Of a stretch of DNA of 64,000 nucleotides, positions 27,625 to 40,500 are shown one piece after another. Location: the NCBI GenBank assembly GCA_030568195.1, contig JAJLTO010000002.1, positions 558,001-622,000 of the forward strand. The letters run 5' to 3'. The DNA comes from Dipodascopsis uninucleata var. uninucleata. Lineage: Eukaryota; Ascomycota; Lipomycetes; Lipomycetales; Lipomycetaceae. Position 1 is the stretch's first letter. Each line of letters starts with the position of its first letter. Below the pieces are notes generated by a model. The model was not told the origin of the DNA. It made no database searches and saw only the letters and a list, made by a program, of their open reading frames with translations. A program made the position numbers and the translations under genes.

Positions 27625-29709
27625 CAGGGTGCTGCTTTCAAATGTTCTTATTAAAGTTTTTGGAACATTCATAAGAAATCTCCATGAGATTTTGTCCGTT
27701 GGCTACGGTCTGGCGTATGGTCATATTGAGCCGATGAATAAGGTGTATCTTAGATAGTAATAGATGACTTTTTGTTACTGATATAATTGATTGGCCATTT
27801 TACTTTCATCGTGGTGTTATGGCATCATAGATTTTCATAGTTGGCGAATTGTTGATTTGGTGATGCTTGTAAATTGTATTTGTCTTAGTAATAGAAGTTT
27901 CATGAAGAGTTTAGAAGTGTAGTGGCTACTATGAAGGAGCAGGACTGCAGATTGGTGTTACTGAGTTAAACTCCTAAACTTATCTGCGATATATATGAAA
28001 AGTTTCACGTGTGGGACTGAATGGTGAGCAAATTAAATCGTTGACTCGGAGCAGCTGGAGTCGTAATCGTGTCTTCATTGGCATTGTAGGCTAATTCTCA
28101 CCTATGAAGCGCGCACGTTGATATTGTAACTCCAGTACGGGCTTTGAAGCCTGATTGATTATCTGCTAAGTGTATTGAGAACGCAAGCCTTTTATGTGCT
28201 TAAATAGGTATTGGTGGCGCGTCAACAGGCTTACGAAGAGTGATCCTCGTTAATGTACCAATTGATATATGCAGGCCCTGGCAACAGCAGACGCAAGATA
28301 GGTTAGGAAACTAACGAGGAATTAAATAAACATGGAATTGTGCTGTTCAGACAATAGTGATACCAACCAGTCTTATAGAAGTGTCGGAAAGAATGTTACC
28401 TGGATAAGCGGTAATTAATCGCATCCGCCATGCGATGATGTGCTTATAGTACACCATAGCACGTACACGTCGGTCGGTGGAATTCTTATGTGGCTATTTT
28501 TACGATATTCTAGACTACATTTATAAGTGTCAGAGGACTGTTGCCACTTCACGATCGTCTCTACGAATATGGGACGGTCGATTTAAGGGCCAATTTATTC
28601 TAGACGGCGATGACAGCATAGCTCTTGTTTCTGCAAGACACGTTACTTATAACGTATCGCATAGACCCAAGCGGAGCGTTGTATTAATGACATACGAGGC
28701 AAAATGATGTTTGATACTTCGCGTCAACTTGTAAGGCCAGCTCGATGAGTATTAAACTCATCAAGCCCCTGAAAACTAGAACTCCACTTTCCCCTTAAAT
28801 TAGGCAGAATGTCGTGTTAGTCTGGCCTTTGATTGTCTAGAAGGCAAGTTCTATTCTGAGAAAAGTGCGATGATGATCTGAGATTTCTTTTGTGTTACAT
28901 GCGGAGATGAATACCAGGCAGAGTAATTACTATAGTGCTATGGTCACACCTGCGTGATATGCTTGTTGCTTGTTTACTATCACGTACGCTTTATGAACAG
29001 CTGATCGCATAGAACATGAAACTCTGGCAGAAAGCCCGTCACTAAAAAAGAGACTCAAGGGTGAAGAAAAGCCTGTTGTAAGACTATAATAGTGAGTTAC
29101 TCATAGTACCTCAGTGTATTTATGTTTCCTAATTTTTGTGATTGTAGTACCCTATCTCATATAGTGCTAGTCTGTACCTTCGGCAGTAAATGTATATGGA
29201 AGGAAAAACGTCACAAAAATCAATTTAAGCTTTCTGGGTGGGTTTGTCCGTCGGAAAAAGAGGGAGTTTAGTGTCCAGAATTACAAGTAGAGAAAGTGTA
29301 AACTTAGTTGTGTGAATCTTGCACATTGCATATTGTTGCATTTATACACATTTCCTAAGTGCATATGCACTCGTAACGGCTATATATGGGTCAGGGAGCC
29401 ATTCCAGGCCAGTATCACGACTTGCGTAGTTTATATAGTTTATATTTCCTCTAATAGATACGCAAAATACTCTGAAGGCAGTGGTATAAAATACTCACAC
29501 TTTACTGTTGGCTCCAGAGGTCGGTTGCTAAGATATTTCCCTGTTTTCGAACTGACCGACGCAATAAGACAGCAACTCAGACAAATATTATTCGCAACTG
29601 TTTAATTCACTAATTTTATGTACCGTTGGATGGCTCGATTATTACCTTATATCTCCGAAGTATCTCACGTCTATCCTCATCAACAGCCTGCCGTCGTAGT
29701 CTAGCAGCG

Positions 29710-32700
29710 ATGAAGTTTGGAAAGAAGTATGTGTTTTGATGTTTAGACGATCTCTCTAAATCATAGCTATAATCAATAGCTAACGCAGCGTCTGCGGTCT
29801 AGTTTACCGAGAAATCAGGTTCCAGAATGGAGGTGAGTTCTGCTATACTTCACTATAAATGATTACTGTTAAACTGTGTATCGTGTCAAGCGAGGCGTAT
29901 GCTTTGCATCTAACATCAATTGACCAGTGCCTACTATCTCAACTACAAGTCGCTCAAAAACCATATTCGCAATGCTAAGGACAGGGCCATTGCTACGGGA
30001 AAAACAGATGGGCCCGTTAAGGAATCTTATTTGACACGTAAGTGATCTTACTGTCATATCATTATATCTCCGACTTGAACATTGTATCTAACTTGCAGTT
30101 CTCAGCATTTTTTTACTCTCTTGATCGTAATCTTGAAACAGTTAACTCTTTTTACTTGAAAAAGATTAACGAATGCTCTAGAAGAGTCAAACTCTTACAT
30201 GAAAGATTTCCTCTCAAACACGGGGCAACAGACCAGGAAGAAATTGAGGACCTGGTCGGGGCGCTGTTGGAGCTACGGGGTCAATTGCGCATGCTCTTAG
30301 TAAGTTCATATATTGGCTTTACATTTTATATTGCCAATGTGTTAGTTCACTGTATGCTAATTGTTACTTAAACAATAGTGGTTCGCAGAAGTAAACAAAC
30401 GTGGATTTGTCAAGATTCTAAAGAAGTAAGTAATTTATCCGGTCTACGCCCTTGATACACTCGACTCTTCTGCTAATGTGATACTCTCTTGTATTAGACT
30501 AGACAAGAAAACTGGGGTCAAGGAACAATCGCGCTATTTAGATTCAAAGGTATTGATTTTGCCGTTTGCATCTGCTAGCGAGGCCAACAGCATCCTTGAC
30601 TTTATCAACAATTGGCTTGCGGAGCTTTCCCCGGGTGAGCTAGAAGATGGCAGCTCATCGAGTCTTTCCTCATTTGTTGGTCTTAGAAAGCAAGCGTCAT
30701 CAGCCACAATGTCAGGCACACCTAACCTTGAAAGTGTGAAGTCGGCCATTGCTAGCAATGATGTCGAGGCACTTAAAGCCGCACTGTCAGACATCGAGCC
30801 ATCAAATAGCAAAAAAGTGCTGCTATCAACTCTGCAGAAAGCGGTATCTGCTCGCTCTCTGAAATGTGTGGAATATCTTTTGGATCAGGTTGACGATCTT
30901 ACTGATGAGTCCGATCTACGAGATCGAAATATTATTCATCGCCATGTGGTCGCTCTGGGCCGCCAGAGATCTGACCAATCTTCAAAGACACATCCTCTTT
31001 TTATCACACCTGCAGAAAATCCTCTGTCTACTGCCCAATTGACAATGGTTTATGGAAGTGACGGTGAAAATTCTACTGACGAGACTGCAATGCTCAGATT
31101 TATTCTTGATCATCTTAAGCCGTCCCAGCACTCGGCCCTCATCTCGCGAGATGCTTATAAGCGAACGCCATTGCATTACGCCGCTCAGTTTGGTATGCGG
31201 CTCATCACTGAGGTCATTGTAGAGTACCTTCACAAGTGGGATTTGTTTCCAAAGGACGGTGTCATTGATTCCGCTGACTGGATCGACGCGGAAGGTCTCT
31301 CACCTTACCATCTTGCTGTGATTGGAAATCATCCTAAGACTTTGTCTGTTCTTTTAAATTCAACCAATGGTGTTGCCCCTAATGACGATCTCTGCCTTCT
31401 CAGCTTGGCCGCAAAGTCTAATTATCATAAGATTATTGAATTGCTCGTGGAGGCCGGTCTCAGCGTCAATTATGTTGACGAGGAAGTAGGAGAAACTGCA
31501 TTGTATGTAGCTTCTCGCTTCGGTAATACTAAGAGTGTCGAGATTTTACTCAAGAATGGTGCAAAAACAGAAATAGCAGAGACTACCTATGGATGGACAC
31601 CACTTTTTATAGCTGCTGTAGAAGGTTTCTTACATGTTGTTAATCTTCTTTTGGCATACAATTGCGATACTGACAAGGTTGATGGCTCTGGATGGACTGT
31701 TGTCGAGCATGCTGCTTTGCGCGGCCATCTTGACATCGCAAAGAAGCTTCAGCCAACTATTCCGGAAGAAACTCCATCACCATTTAATTCTGATGTGGCT
31801 AGTGCTGCTTCGGGATCTGTGGAGAGTTTAATCTCTCTTTCGTCGTCGGTTTCTTCAGCGAAGCTCTCATCCTCACCGGGTACTGTTGGCGGCAACTCCT
31901 TTACTCCTAACCAAGAGCCTGTTAAGAGTTTTGGTCATCGATATCTCAAGAATACATCTATGATTCTTGTTACACTAGGTTCTACCGATACCCGATCCAA
32001 TGTGACTCCAGTTCAGCTTGACAAGGTTCCTTTCTCTAGAGTACATTCTACTCAACTAGATACAGCTCTATCGCTTGTCGTCTGGGCGGAGAATGCACAG
32101 GGTGAGCCTACTATGATCGACCTACCTATCCAAGACAATCAATCAACTGAGCCGATTGTCTTTTATTCGGACAACCCCAAGGACTCAAAGGTATTTTTTG
32201 ACATTGTCCCAACATATGCAGGCAATAGAAAGCAGATATTTGGCCGTGCTGTCGCATTGCTCTCGAGTATCAAAACTTCGGTTGGTCAATCAATTAGAAG
32301 CTTGCATGAAACAATCACGGTTCCTATAGTCCAAGGATCGACTCTTGACATTCTAGGTACCGTTAATTTTGAATTTCTGATCGCAAATGCGTTTACGCAT
32401 CCCAATATGGGAGTTGCAAAATCCTCTACATACTGGAAGTCTCTTACGACAACTCGCGTTATTGGTCATAGAGGACTTGGAAAGAATTCGACTAGTCGAA
32501 AGAGTTTACAGCTCGGTGAGAATACTCTTCAGTCATTTATCGCTGCTGCCAACCTTGGAGCCAGTTATGTGGAATTTGATGTTCAATTAACTAAAGATCA
32601 TGTTCCTGTGATTTATCACGACTTCTTAGTTGCAGAGACCGGAATTGACGTGCCGATGCACGCTCTTACATTAGAGCAGTTCTTAAGTGTATCTGAACGA

Positions 32701-33474
32701 CGCACTCCAAAATCTAGAAGTCGCAATCCTTCCCCAAGAAGAGATGCTAAAAATCCTATTCTTGAATCTGATTTATTTAAAGCTGGACGTCGAGCTCGGT
32801 CCTTATCTTTGGAGATGGGTGATGAAATTGACGGAGATATCTATGAGCGTTTTAGATTTACCCGTGATTTCAAAACTAAGGGATTCAAAGGTAATTCACG
32901 TGGTCTTAGTATTCAGGCACCCTTCACAACTCTAGAAGAAGTTTTTAAGACATTACCGAAAAATGTTGGTTTCAATATCGAATGCAAATATCCTATGCTT
33001 GATGAGAGTCAGGCTGAAGATATGGAAGACTTGGCTATAGAATTAAATCAGTGGGTAGATACGGTCTTAAAGGTGGTCTACGATCATGCAGATGGCCGTG
33101 ATATCATTTTCTCAAGTTTCCATCCTGATGTTTGCTTGATGCTCTCTTTAAAGCAGCCATCTATTCCGATTCTTTTCTTAACGGAAGCCGGAACCATGCC
33201 AATGGCTGACATCAGAGCATCAAGTCTGCAAGAAGCTATTAGATTCGCTTCCAGATGGAATTTGTTGGGACTGGTTTCTGCTTGTGAACCGCTTATTATG
33301 TGTCCACGTTTGGTAAGGGCAGTAAAGGAATCTGGTTTGGTTTGTTTCAGTTATGGAAGTATGAACAATGTTCCAGAGTATTGCAAGCGCCAAATGAAAT
33401 ATGGTCTTGATGCGGTTATAGTGGATTCTGTTTTGGCCGTAAGAAAAGGTCTGACCTCTTTTTCAGATGAATAG
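29710..33474 (+). CDS. GDE1: SPX-ankyrin-GDPD protein, Gde1-type glycerophosphocholine phosphodiesterase
   Basis: Exons 29710-29726, 29803-29832, 29928-30037, 30106-30299, 30379-30425 and 30498-33474 give 1124 residues. The first two exons are only 17 and 30 bases and yield MKFGKNLPRNQVPEWS, the classic SPX start, followed by YYLNYKSLKNHI and FFYSLDRNLETVNSFY. Ankyrin repeats occupy about 230-440 (TPLHYAAQFG, TALYVASRFG, TPLFIAAVEG). The C-terminal GDPD domain starts at IGHRG near residue 787 and has YVEFDVQLTKDHVPVIYHDF, so the metal ligands and catalytic His pair are kept. That favours an active Gde1, which releases choline and glycerol-3-phosphate from glycerophosphocholine, over its signalling relative Pho81. 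SPX domains sense inositol pyrophosphates, linking activity to phosphate status. Confidence 0.9.
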
Positions 33475-33730
33475 ATAGGTGCTATATTTGCTTCTCATTG
33501 CTTCTAGTGATTTCTTCAATTGTATACTTTTTGACCAATTTAATATGTACAATTTTAAAAGCTTTATTTGGTATTATTGCAATTTGGATGGGTTAGATAT
33601 ACAGGAAATTTAGTAGTTAATTCAGGGATTAGCCACATATGAATAAATCAAAATCATTCTTTCCTGTCAACTCATATTAATTTTCACAACGAATCTATTT
33701 TTATCTCATAAGTAATTTCTGCTGGTGACA

Positions 33731-35726
33731 TTATCGTTGATCTATGAAAGTATTTGGATCTGTACTGGAAAAAATATAATGCAAGTTTCTTGACAAGACG
33801 GGACCGATCTTTCTTGACGACGTTCGTCCAGTGGGGCCCTGACTACCATCTATGCTGAGGAAAGCTTGAGGACCTGACTGCTTTAGTGCTGTCATCATGC
33901 CATGAATGCTACCATATTTATTGAATATACCAGCCGCCAGACCAGGTGTCACAAATTTAACTCTTTGAAGTGTCGATTTAAATGTATCATCGTTATCGAT
34001 ACCAGCCTTAACTTGACCTGCCTCCATGCATATTGTCTCGTGGATATTGACTTTCGCATTTTTATATGGTATCATACTTATATCTTGTGTGAGAATTGTG
34101 ATCCATTGGGCGCTGTCCAATTCGGTGGTAGTATGGAATATCAAGCAGTTATAGCTCATTTGAAGTCCAATCATAGCATCCTCTATCAATTCCGGATGAA
34201 TGTTCGGATTAAACTTTCCTTGAACTCTTGTGAGAACTTCTGTGTCGTCTTTTGTCTTGCGTTGTCTACTGCTAGACATGACCATGTTGCCTTCAAGGGC
34301 ACCATGAACTTTATTGGCAAATTGTCGTCGATTTTGCGCATTCAGCTTGCGGAGAACATTTGACAGTCCTTCAATCATATAAATTATCTTCATGTTATGA
34401 TATAGACTTTTAATTCTTTTGACACTTTCAAAGAGATGGCCATCAATGACCATCTCAATAAATTCAATCCCGTTGAGAACCACTAACAGGAACTTCTCTT
34501 TTCTAATCTCCTCAGGAATAGGAATGAAATACCCAAGAGCCTCGTTATATTCAGCAAAAACTTTTCGTCGCCATTTAATCATGTTTCCTGTTGGACTTGT
34601 CCAGTTTGTAGATACACTAATACCTAATGGTTCTAAAATGCTCTGCAGATGGCTGCCGCAGACAGTTTTTGCAAACTCCGAATCAATGTCCACTATCATT
34701 TCAGTACAGGTTTCTTTTTTAGACACTTTAATTTTGTTGACACTTTCTAATTGGCGTTGTCTCTGCTTCTCTTGCGCTTTTTTTTCTTTCATTAGCTTTG
34801 CCTGTTCTCGCGCGAAATCTTTTTCTTTGCGCGCCTTCGATTTTGAAGCATCTGACTTCTTTTGACCTGCCGATAAATCTGTGGAGGTCCTCACCTTGCT
34901 ACTAGCATCACTTTCCTTTCGTGATCTTTTCTCAGAGCCTGGTGAACTTGAATCACACCTTGATATTTTCGCTATTTCTTCAGTGGAGTCATGAAATGTG
35001 CTTGGAACTGAATGGTCAATGCCGTCTGTTGGTCGCTTAAGTGTTGTTACGTCTGAACTCTGAATAACATTGAAGGGAGCCATTGGTGATGATGGTAGAA
35101 ACAAAGGGGAAGATATAGATCTAATGGTATCGTTATTAGCATCACCAGAGGCATTGACCTTATAGGACGATATGCTTGGTGATGAGCTTGACATGGCCCA
35201 TTTTATACTGTTAATAAATTTCTCCATTGCTGGCAAATCTTCTCTGTCTGATCCATGGGAGTTATTATCGTGATTTTTGGAGATCGTAGGTTCTTGCGTT
35301 GGGCTGTCGATTAGATCAAAGACAGAGTTGTCTGAATCATATTGCTTACTAGGAGAAGATATGTTTGGACAATTGCTCGGCTGCCAAGAATCAATCGACT
35401 GAGAGGATATCTGATCTGCCATGCATTCTGGTGCCACTGGTTCAGAACTGGACAAATCTACCGTTTCAAAAATCGGATTTTGTGTTTTCGTAGGGTGGCT
35501 ATGGGAATCCGAATCATAAGAATCATCTGAGAGGTTAAACCTGAGCAACAGCAACCAGTCAGTAATAATAATAATTATCAGTATAATAGTTGTCTTATAC
35601 TTACAAAAGGTTTTTATTTCTTTCCAGAAAAGTTGAGATAGCTTTTGATTTTGTGGAGTTAGATTGCAGATCATGAGTTTGCGCGGGAGAGTCCTCTATT
35701 GTGATGACATCATGAATTGGAGACAT
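33731..35726 (-). CDS. EME1: Eme1/Mms4-type non-catalytic subunit of the Mus81 endonuclease
   Basis: Two exons, 35726-35605 and 35540-33731, give 643 residues; the start is the first ATG after an in-frame upstream stop. The first 300 residues are acidic, Ser-rich and disordered, with repeated SDDS/SSP motifs suited to kinase control. A basic coiled segment (about 265-315, FAREQAKLMKEKKAQEKQ) precedes an ERCC4-like domain with IVDIDSEF, LVVLNGIEF and IIYMIEGL. The GDERK-x3-D nuclease motif of Mus81/XPF is absent, as expected for the Eme1 partner. The tail ends in a helix-hairpin-helix segment with RKIGPVLSRNLHYIF. Mus81-Eme1 cuts replication forks and recombination intermediates. The N-terminal exon junction restores the frame exactly. 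Confidence 0.82.
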
Positions 35727-36300
35727 GGCATCTGCTTCCCCTAAAAGAGAGCCTTGCGGCGGCTCTATTGTAGAATTCGAAAGAATATTTTGAAGTTCTC
35801 GAGCTGGCCGAAATGAGAATTATTTTATTGCCATGCAGATGTTTATGTTATATTAAAATACCATAATACTCCAGTCGCCGAAGGAAAGCGGAGGCTCCTA
35901 TATGTCTTCTGTTGCTTTATGATCTGGGAAAAACTAGGATAAGAAAAACTTAACTAAAGTATTGTATCATTGAGAAATCCAGATTACTCTTAATTTAATT
36001 AGAATGAGGACTATGGATTTTACAACGACATGATAATATAAACGATTATTTTTTGAAGATATAGACAATAAATTTTTAGTAGTGCCTAATTTTAATATTG
36101 AAGACCAGTATCTAAATATTTATTCACTTCCTCATTTTCCTCACGCAGTAACCACGGAAACAAACACAATCTTAATATCCGGGTAAGGTTATCGCAGCAT
36201 GACCTAAACCAATTTCGCGAGTTAATATCAAGCTCAAAGTTGCTTCAATATTCTTGAAACAGTAGGACAATTCAGAACAAAGCAGGAAAATATAGCTACT
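35727..36300. other. divergent promoter region EME1/COG5
   Basis: 574 AT-rich bases between divergent starts. TTTCGCGA near 36213 resembles an SBF/E2F-type core, but it lies nearer the Cog5 gene. No ORF, RNA gene or repeat seen. Confidence 0.5.
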
Positions 36301-37021
36301 ATGAACGACAGACCATCTAACATTGATGCACATAGTCAGATAGATGATAAAACACATGAATATATTGACTATGAATTGTTTACTTCTCCTGATTTTTCAC
36401 CAATTGCATTTTGCAATTCTCTCGTAACTGCGACTAACGATTCTGCTGACACAGAGATTGACTTGAATTCAGCAACTTCTAGAGTAAATTTCGATCTCGA
36501 AGAAATAGAGAAACTGTTACATCGAGAGGTACATTATTTCTGTATATGGTTAATTGTGGTTAATTGAGAAAGAAGGCAAGTGGTATAATTCGTGCTGATA
36601 GATCTCGTGAATACAGGCAGTTGAAAATCATTCCGACCTTATTTCGCATGCGTCCAAGATGACAACCGCAGAATCGGTTTTAAGTGAAACAAAGAAATCT
36701 CTAGATAACGTCACAATATCGTTTCAAAGACTAGAAAGCGAGGTCCTCAGACCTTATAATACCGCATTACCTCTATATCAATCTCTTACAAAAATTCACG
36801 CTACGTCAAACCTCCTAAGATCACTTACCTGGTACCTTTATCTTGTTCGGCAATTAGCAATCCAGTCAAATTCAAATGATACTAGATCTTCGGTACGGGC
36901 AGCTAAGACTTTTGGTGAAATTTCGAGGCATTTAACAAATTATCCGAAACTTAGGAATCTGAAAATTGTTACCGATATTGAAAATGCGATTCGAAACAAA
37001 GATCCATCTAATTTACAATAG
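36301..37021 (+). CDS. Cog5-like subunit of the Golgi COG complex, unusually short
   Basis: Two exons, 36301-36528 and 36617-37021, give 210 residues. YIDYELFTSPDFSPIAF with a following SRVNFDLEEIEKLLHRE is the conserved N-terminal segment of Cog5, and exon 2 continues with ENHSDLISHASK and the long helix around YNTALPLYQSLTKIHATSNLLR. Cog5 belongs to lobe B of COG, which tethers intra-Golgi retrograde vesicles. Yeast Cog5 is about 400 residues and animal forms over 800. Here the frame stops at 37021 soon after the N-terminal helical region, no further exon with Cog5 character is seen in the 528 bases before the next gene, and no donor site follows. It may be a reduced subunit that keeps only the part that binds the rest of lobe B. 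Confidence 0.72.
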
Positions 37022-37549
37022 ACCATTTCTTTAAAAACACAATGCACCATTCTCAGTTTTCAAATTTCAAGGCGTCCTGTTTTTAGATATATTGTTACTT
37101 TTGTCTTTACTTTTGTATCATTCTTCCCTCGTGTTCAAGCAGTCAAAAGACCTAGTCATGGCAAGCAGTCATGTAGTAAAATAATAATATACTATATTAT
37201 GAAATATATAGCCATTAAACTTCAAATGCAAATTCAAAATATTTAAATGATAGAATTCATACCAAACGCCAGTAAACCAAAAAAAATACATAAATTTTAC
37301 GCTTTTCATGAACGACGTTCATCACCTTCTAAACTTCCCTTTACATTGCACCATTTGTACCTGTTTCACATACTACGACGACACCCTGTAGTCTATTTCA
37401 TCGTAAACGAAGATCTTATCTTATAATCTCTATAACAAATTAACAAATGACGAAGTTGAAATCAACATATGCTCACACATGTTGAATAAGTTATGTTGAA
37501 ATTTTCGAGTAAATACTTTTGCTTTCTATGAGACAGATATTAATCTATC
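37022..37549. other. convergent intergenic Cog5/TBC gene
   Basis: 528 bases of AT-rich 3' flanks from both genes. Searched for extra Cog5 exons and found none. No repeat or RNA gene recognised. Confidence 0.55.
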
Positions 37550-40500
37550 TTAAAATCCAAACTGTTCTTGCATAGCTCTAATTTCTGCTTTTCGTCGTAA
37601 TCTCATATCGTCCAATCGGACTTGGTGTTTCAAAGAATCACTGAGTCGGATTAAGCCTTCAATAGAGATTGGATGAGCGGCCATATCCTTCATCAAACTA
37701 TATACACTTGCGGCCGATTTCGTACGCATCAAAAGCTTTGAAAAAATTCGGAACAAAGATAGTGCTACTCGGAAAAGATAAACCTCACCTTCCAAGCATA
37801 AAAACACGTCCCATATCCTAAATAACACCTCAGCAGGCAAACAGTCAGTAAAGCAACTGAGAAACCAATTGAAAGTGATAGCCTCTATGTCGACACCTAA
37901 ATCTTCAAGATGATTATATAGCTTTGGTTGCAATTCTTTCAAGTACTGCTTTAAAACGCGCTGGTCTGCTCTTGAAGTCAGTAAGGGTGGATCGAAGTAT
38001 CCTGTTGGCAAGATATTCTCAATTAAGCTGACAAAAGACCAAAACGCACTGTCTTCTGTAGCATATGTGAGAAGTAAAGTCGCTGCGATCATGTTCATTC
38101 CTTGACAATAGCCTATAGTTGGATTCCGTTTGCTGAAGGCCAACAAAACCCTGCGCAACTTCTGAACACCAGGGCCTTTCCCACCAAAGAAGACGTTCGT
38201 AGGCATAGTGCGGTATAGATCAAGCTCAATCTGCTGGACAGCCTCGTGATCATGTTGAGCGTTTATTAACTCTTCGTAGATCCCAGGTACTCGAAGACTA
38301 TCAGCGCCCGAACATTCGCTCCATATTTTCGATCTGTATATAACAGGAATACCACCTAATACAAGTGCTTTGAACTCTTTGAATTTTGCACGACCATTTT
38401 GCTTATTTGCAATTAAAGCACGGCCATTTATCCCGAATAACTCTCCGTTTTCAATGGCCAGCGGCGACTCATCCGAACCCTCTCCATTAATTCTTCTTAA
38501 AAATTCATCCCATCTCGCACGCTGCGAGCGCTGCAAAGAATCATGCAAGTCCGTTAGTTGCGATAGCAATACTTTAACTGTATCGAGACTGGCTTTGCGC
38601 TCTACCTTCTTCTGCCGATGCTTCTCTTGTTCATTCTCTTCATCAAAATCAACGTCACCATCTTCCACATCAAGCAATCCATTTTCCGTATGATTTGCAT
38701 TGTTGCTACCATTACTTCCACCCACACGCGCAATATTTCCTACCAAAGGTAGTGCAGACATCAATGAAGGGATAGGAATAGGTATGCCTTGGCGACCTCC
38801 GCCCGACTTCATCTCAGAGAACTCAGAAGACTCAGCACCGTCAAAATCCATGAGCTTTGCAGAAGCACGATCAATTGGCAGTACTGGTTGATGCTGTCCA
38901 TCATAGATAAAGCCAAATCTGTCGGTAAGTAAAAATGTATCTTCAGATCTATAGTGATCGTTCCAACTCTGTAAAAGTGTTGGTGGTTGAATATTTTGGG
39001 GTACTATGTCTCCTAACTCAACTGGTACTCTATCAGCTATGCTCTGCATTTGACTATTGATTTGGGTTGAACTTTCCTTCAAAGAATGAGGAAGCCATTC
39101 AGGAACATTCTCGCCGACATATGAAGAATGATTAGACCGACTGGAACCCCTTGATCGCGATCTCGAGCGCTTGCGGAAAGGTATCATGAACGTAGCAGCT
39201 TCGAACCGAGATTTACGGTTACTAGAATTCCGATCATTCGATTCTTCTTCGCTGAAACTGCCATTGGCACGAACACTCGGAGAGGACTTCAAACCACTAG
39301 ATGAACCAGATGCTGAACGTTTCTCTCTATACTTTTCGAACCACTCTGAAGAAGGAAATGGTGTTGTTAGATTCTCAGTTTCTGGAGACGAAGTATGCGA
39401 TTGTACGGCACTCTTAAACGACATTGCGTCGTTATCGTTATCGTCAGAAGAAGATGATGGAGTTACTGAATCAACTACGGTATTGCTGCTGAAGATCTGA
39501 GAATCTTCGTTGATTGGACCATCGTCATCGGCTCTCTCGAACGAGGCATTCACAATATGCTGTCTGCGCCGAGTTGAAGCTTGTATGGTTCTCTCGGTGA
39601 CCTGGTTGGAAAAATTGTTTACGTTATTTCGTATCATTGACTTACTCTCAGTAGCAATTAACGGAGGAAGAGTGTTTTCCTCTGGGAATAAAGGTGTGGA
39701 AAATGGCTGTCTCCTTCTTGTAGGTTCTGCAGACGATGGACGAATAAACGGTCCAATAGCTGGAATCGACGAACTATTAGCCATTCTAGACTCATTAGTT
39801 TGAGACACACTTTCCGAGTTCACTTCCGAGGAAGAGGGAGGCTCATTTTCATCACTCCTGGGTTGGTCCAAGTCGTCAGCCTTCCAGAAGAAAGGTATCC
39901 GAAAGGTAGATTTAGATTTTCGTAATGTTCTGTCTTTAGACGCGCTTCCATTTCTCATTTTCCCATCTAACTTAATATCTTCTTTATTATGAACTGATAA
40001 TGGTCGTGCAGTTCGCCTAAAAGTTACCGGTTTGAGCGGTTCTTCAAGAGAAGCAGTCGTATTAACAGCTTGTATATTTTGTGATTGGGATAGAGGTGTA
40101 GACGTTATAGTAGCAGTAGAACCTTTGCTACCATCAGCGGAACTTGAATATGCATTTGACAATGCTAACGAAGATGAGGACGTCATACTTGCAGAAGGCT
40201 GCCTTGTTGATTGTTCAGAAGAAGCGTCTTTACGATCTAATTGCTCCAATTTTGAGTTGATAATATATTGAGAAACCCCATAGCTATTTAACATTCTGCT
40301 TAGTAGTCTGACTTGATCATCTGCCTTACTCTTTGCACTGTCTAGTACCGATTTTGTATCTTTCAGGTCATTGGCGAGCTGTTTTATTACAGAGATAGCT
40401 CCATACCTTGTAATAAGGCTCTCCAAAGCGGAGTCTGAGCACATATGAAGACTACCAGGGAGCTTTAATTTTTCCTTCCCTGTTCGACCTCTCAACGAAT

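Larger units (their letters stand above)
26455..29709. other. 3.25-kb gene-poor region
   Basis: No protein gene can be supported on either strand; reading frames over 60 codons (for example 27366-27674 and 28477-28707) are low-complexity or lack any family feature. The region does contain structure: a palindrome at 26574-26588, a 12-base tandem repeat at 26596-26620, four stem-loops between 27045 and 27692, a TATAAAAG at 27515 and a long pyrimidine tract ending in CACTAG at 27541-27570. A CACGTG lies at 28006-28011. The last few hundred bases are the promoter and leader of the SPX gene. A noncoding RNA gene is possible in 27000-27700. Confidence 0.5.

Noticed and set aside
27366-27674. 102-codon plus-strand frame in the gene-poor region
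   Set aside because: Contains a homopolymer-derived Phe run and spans a splice-site-like tract; nothing suggests a protein.
36213-36220. TTTCGCGA as an SBF/E2F site for EME1
   Set aside because: It lies about 490 bases from the EME1 start and much nearer the Cog5 gene; a single site of this length is not convincing.
38370-40271. several plus-strand frames antisense to the TBC gene
   Set aside because: Mirror images of Ser-rich low-complexity coding sequence on the minus strand.
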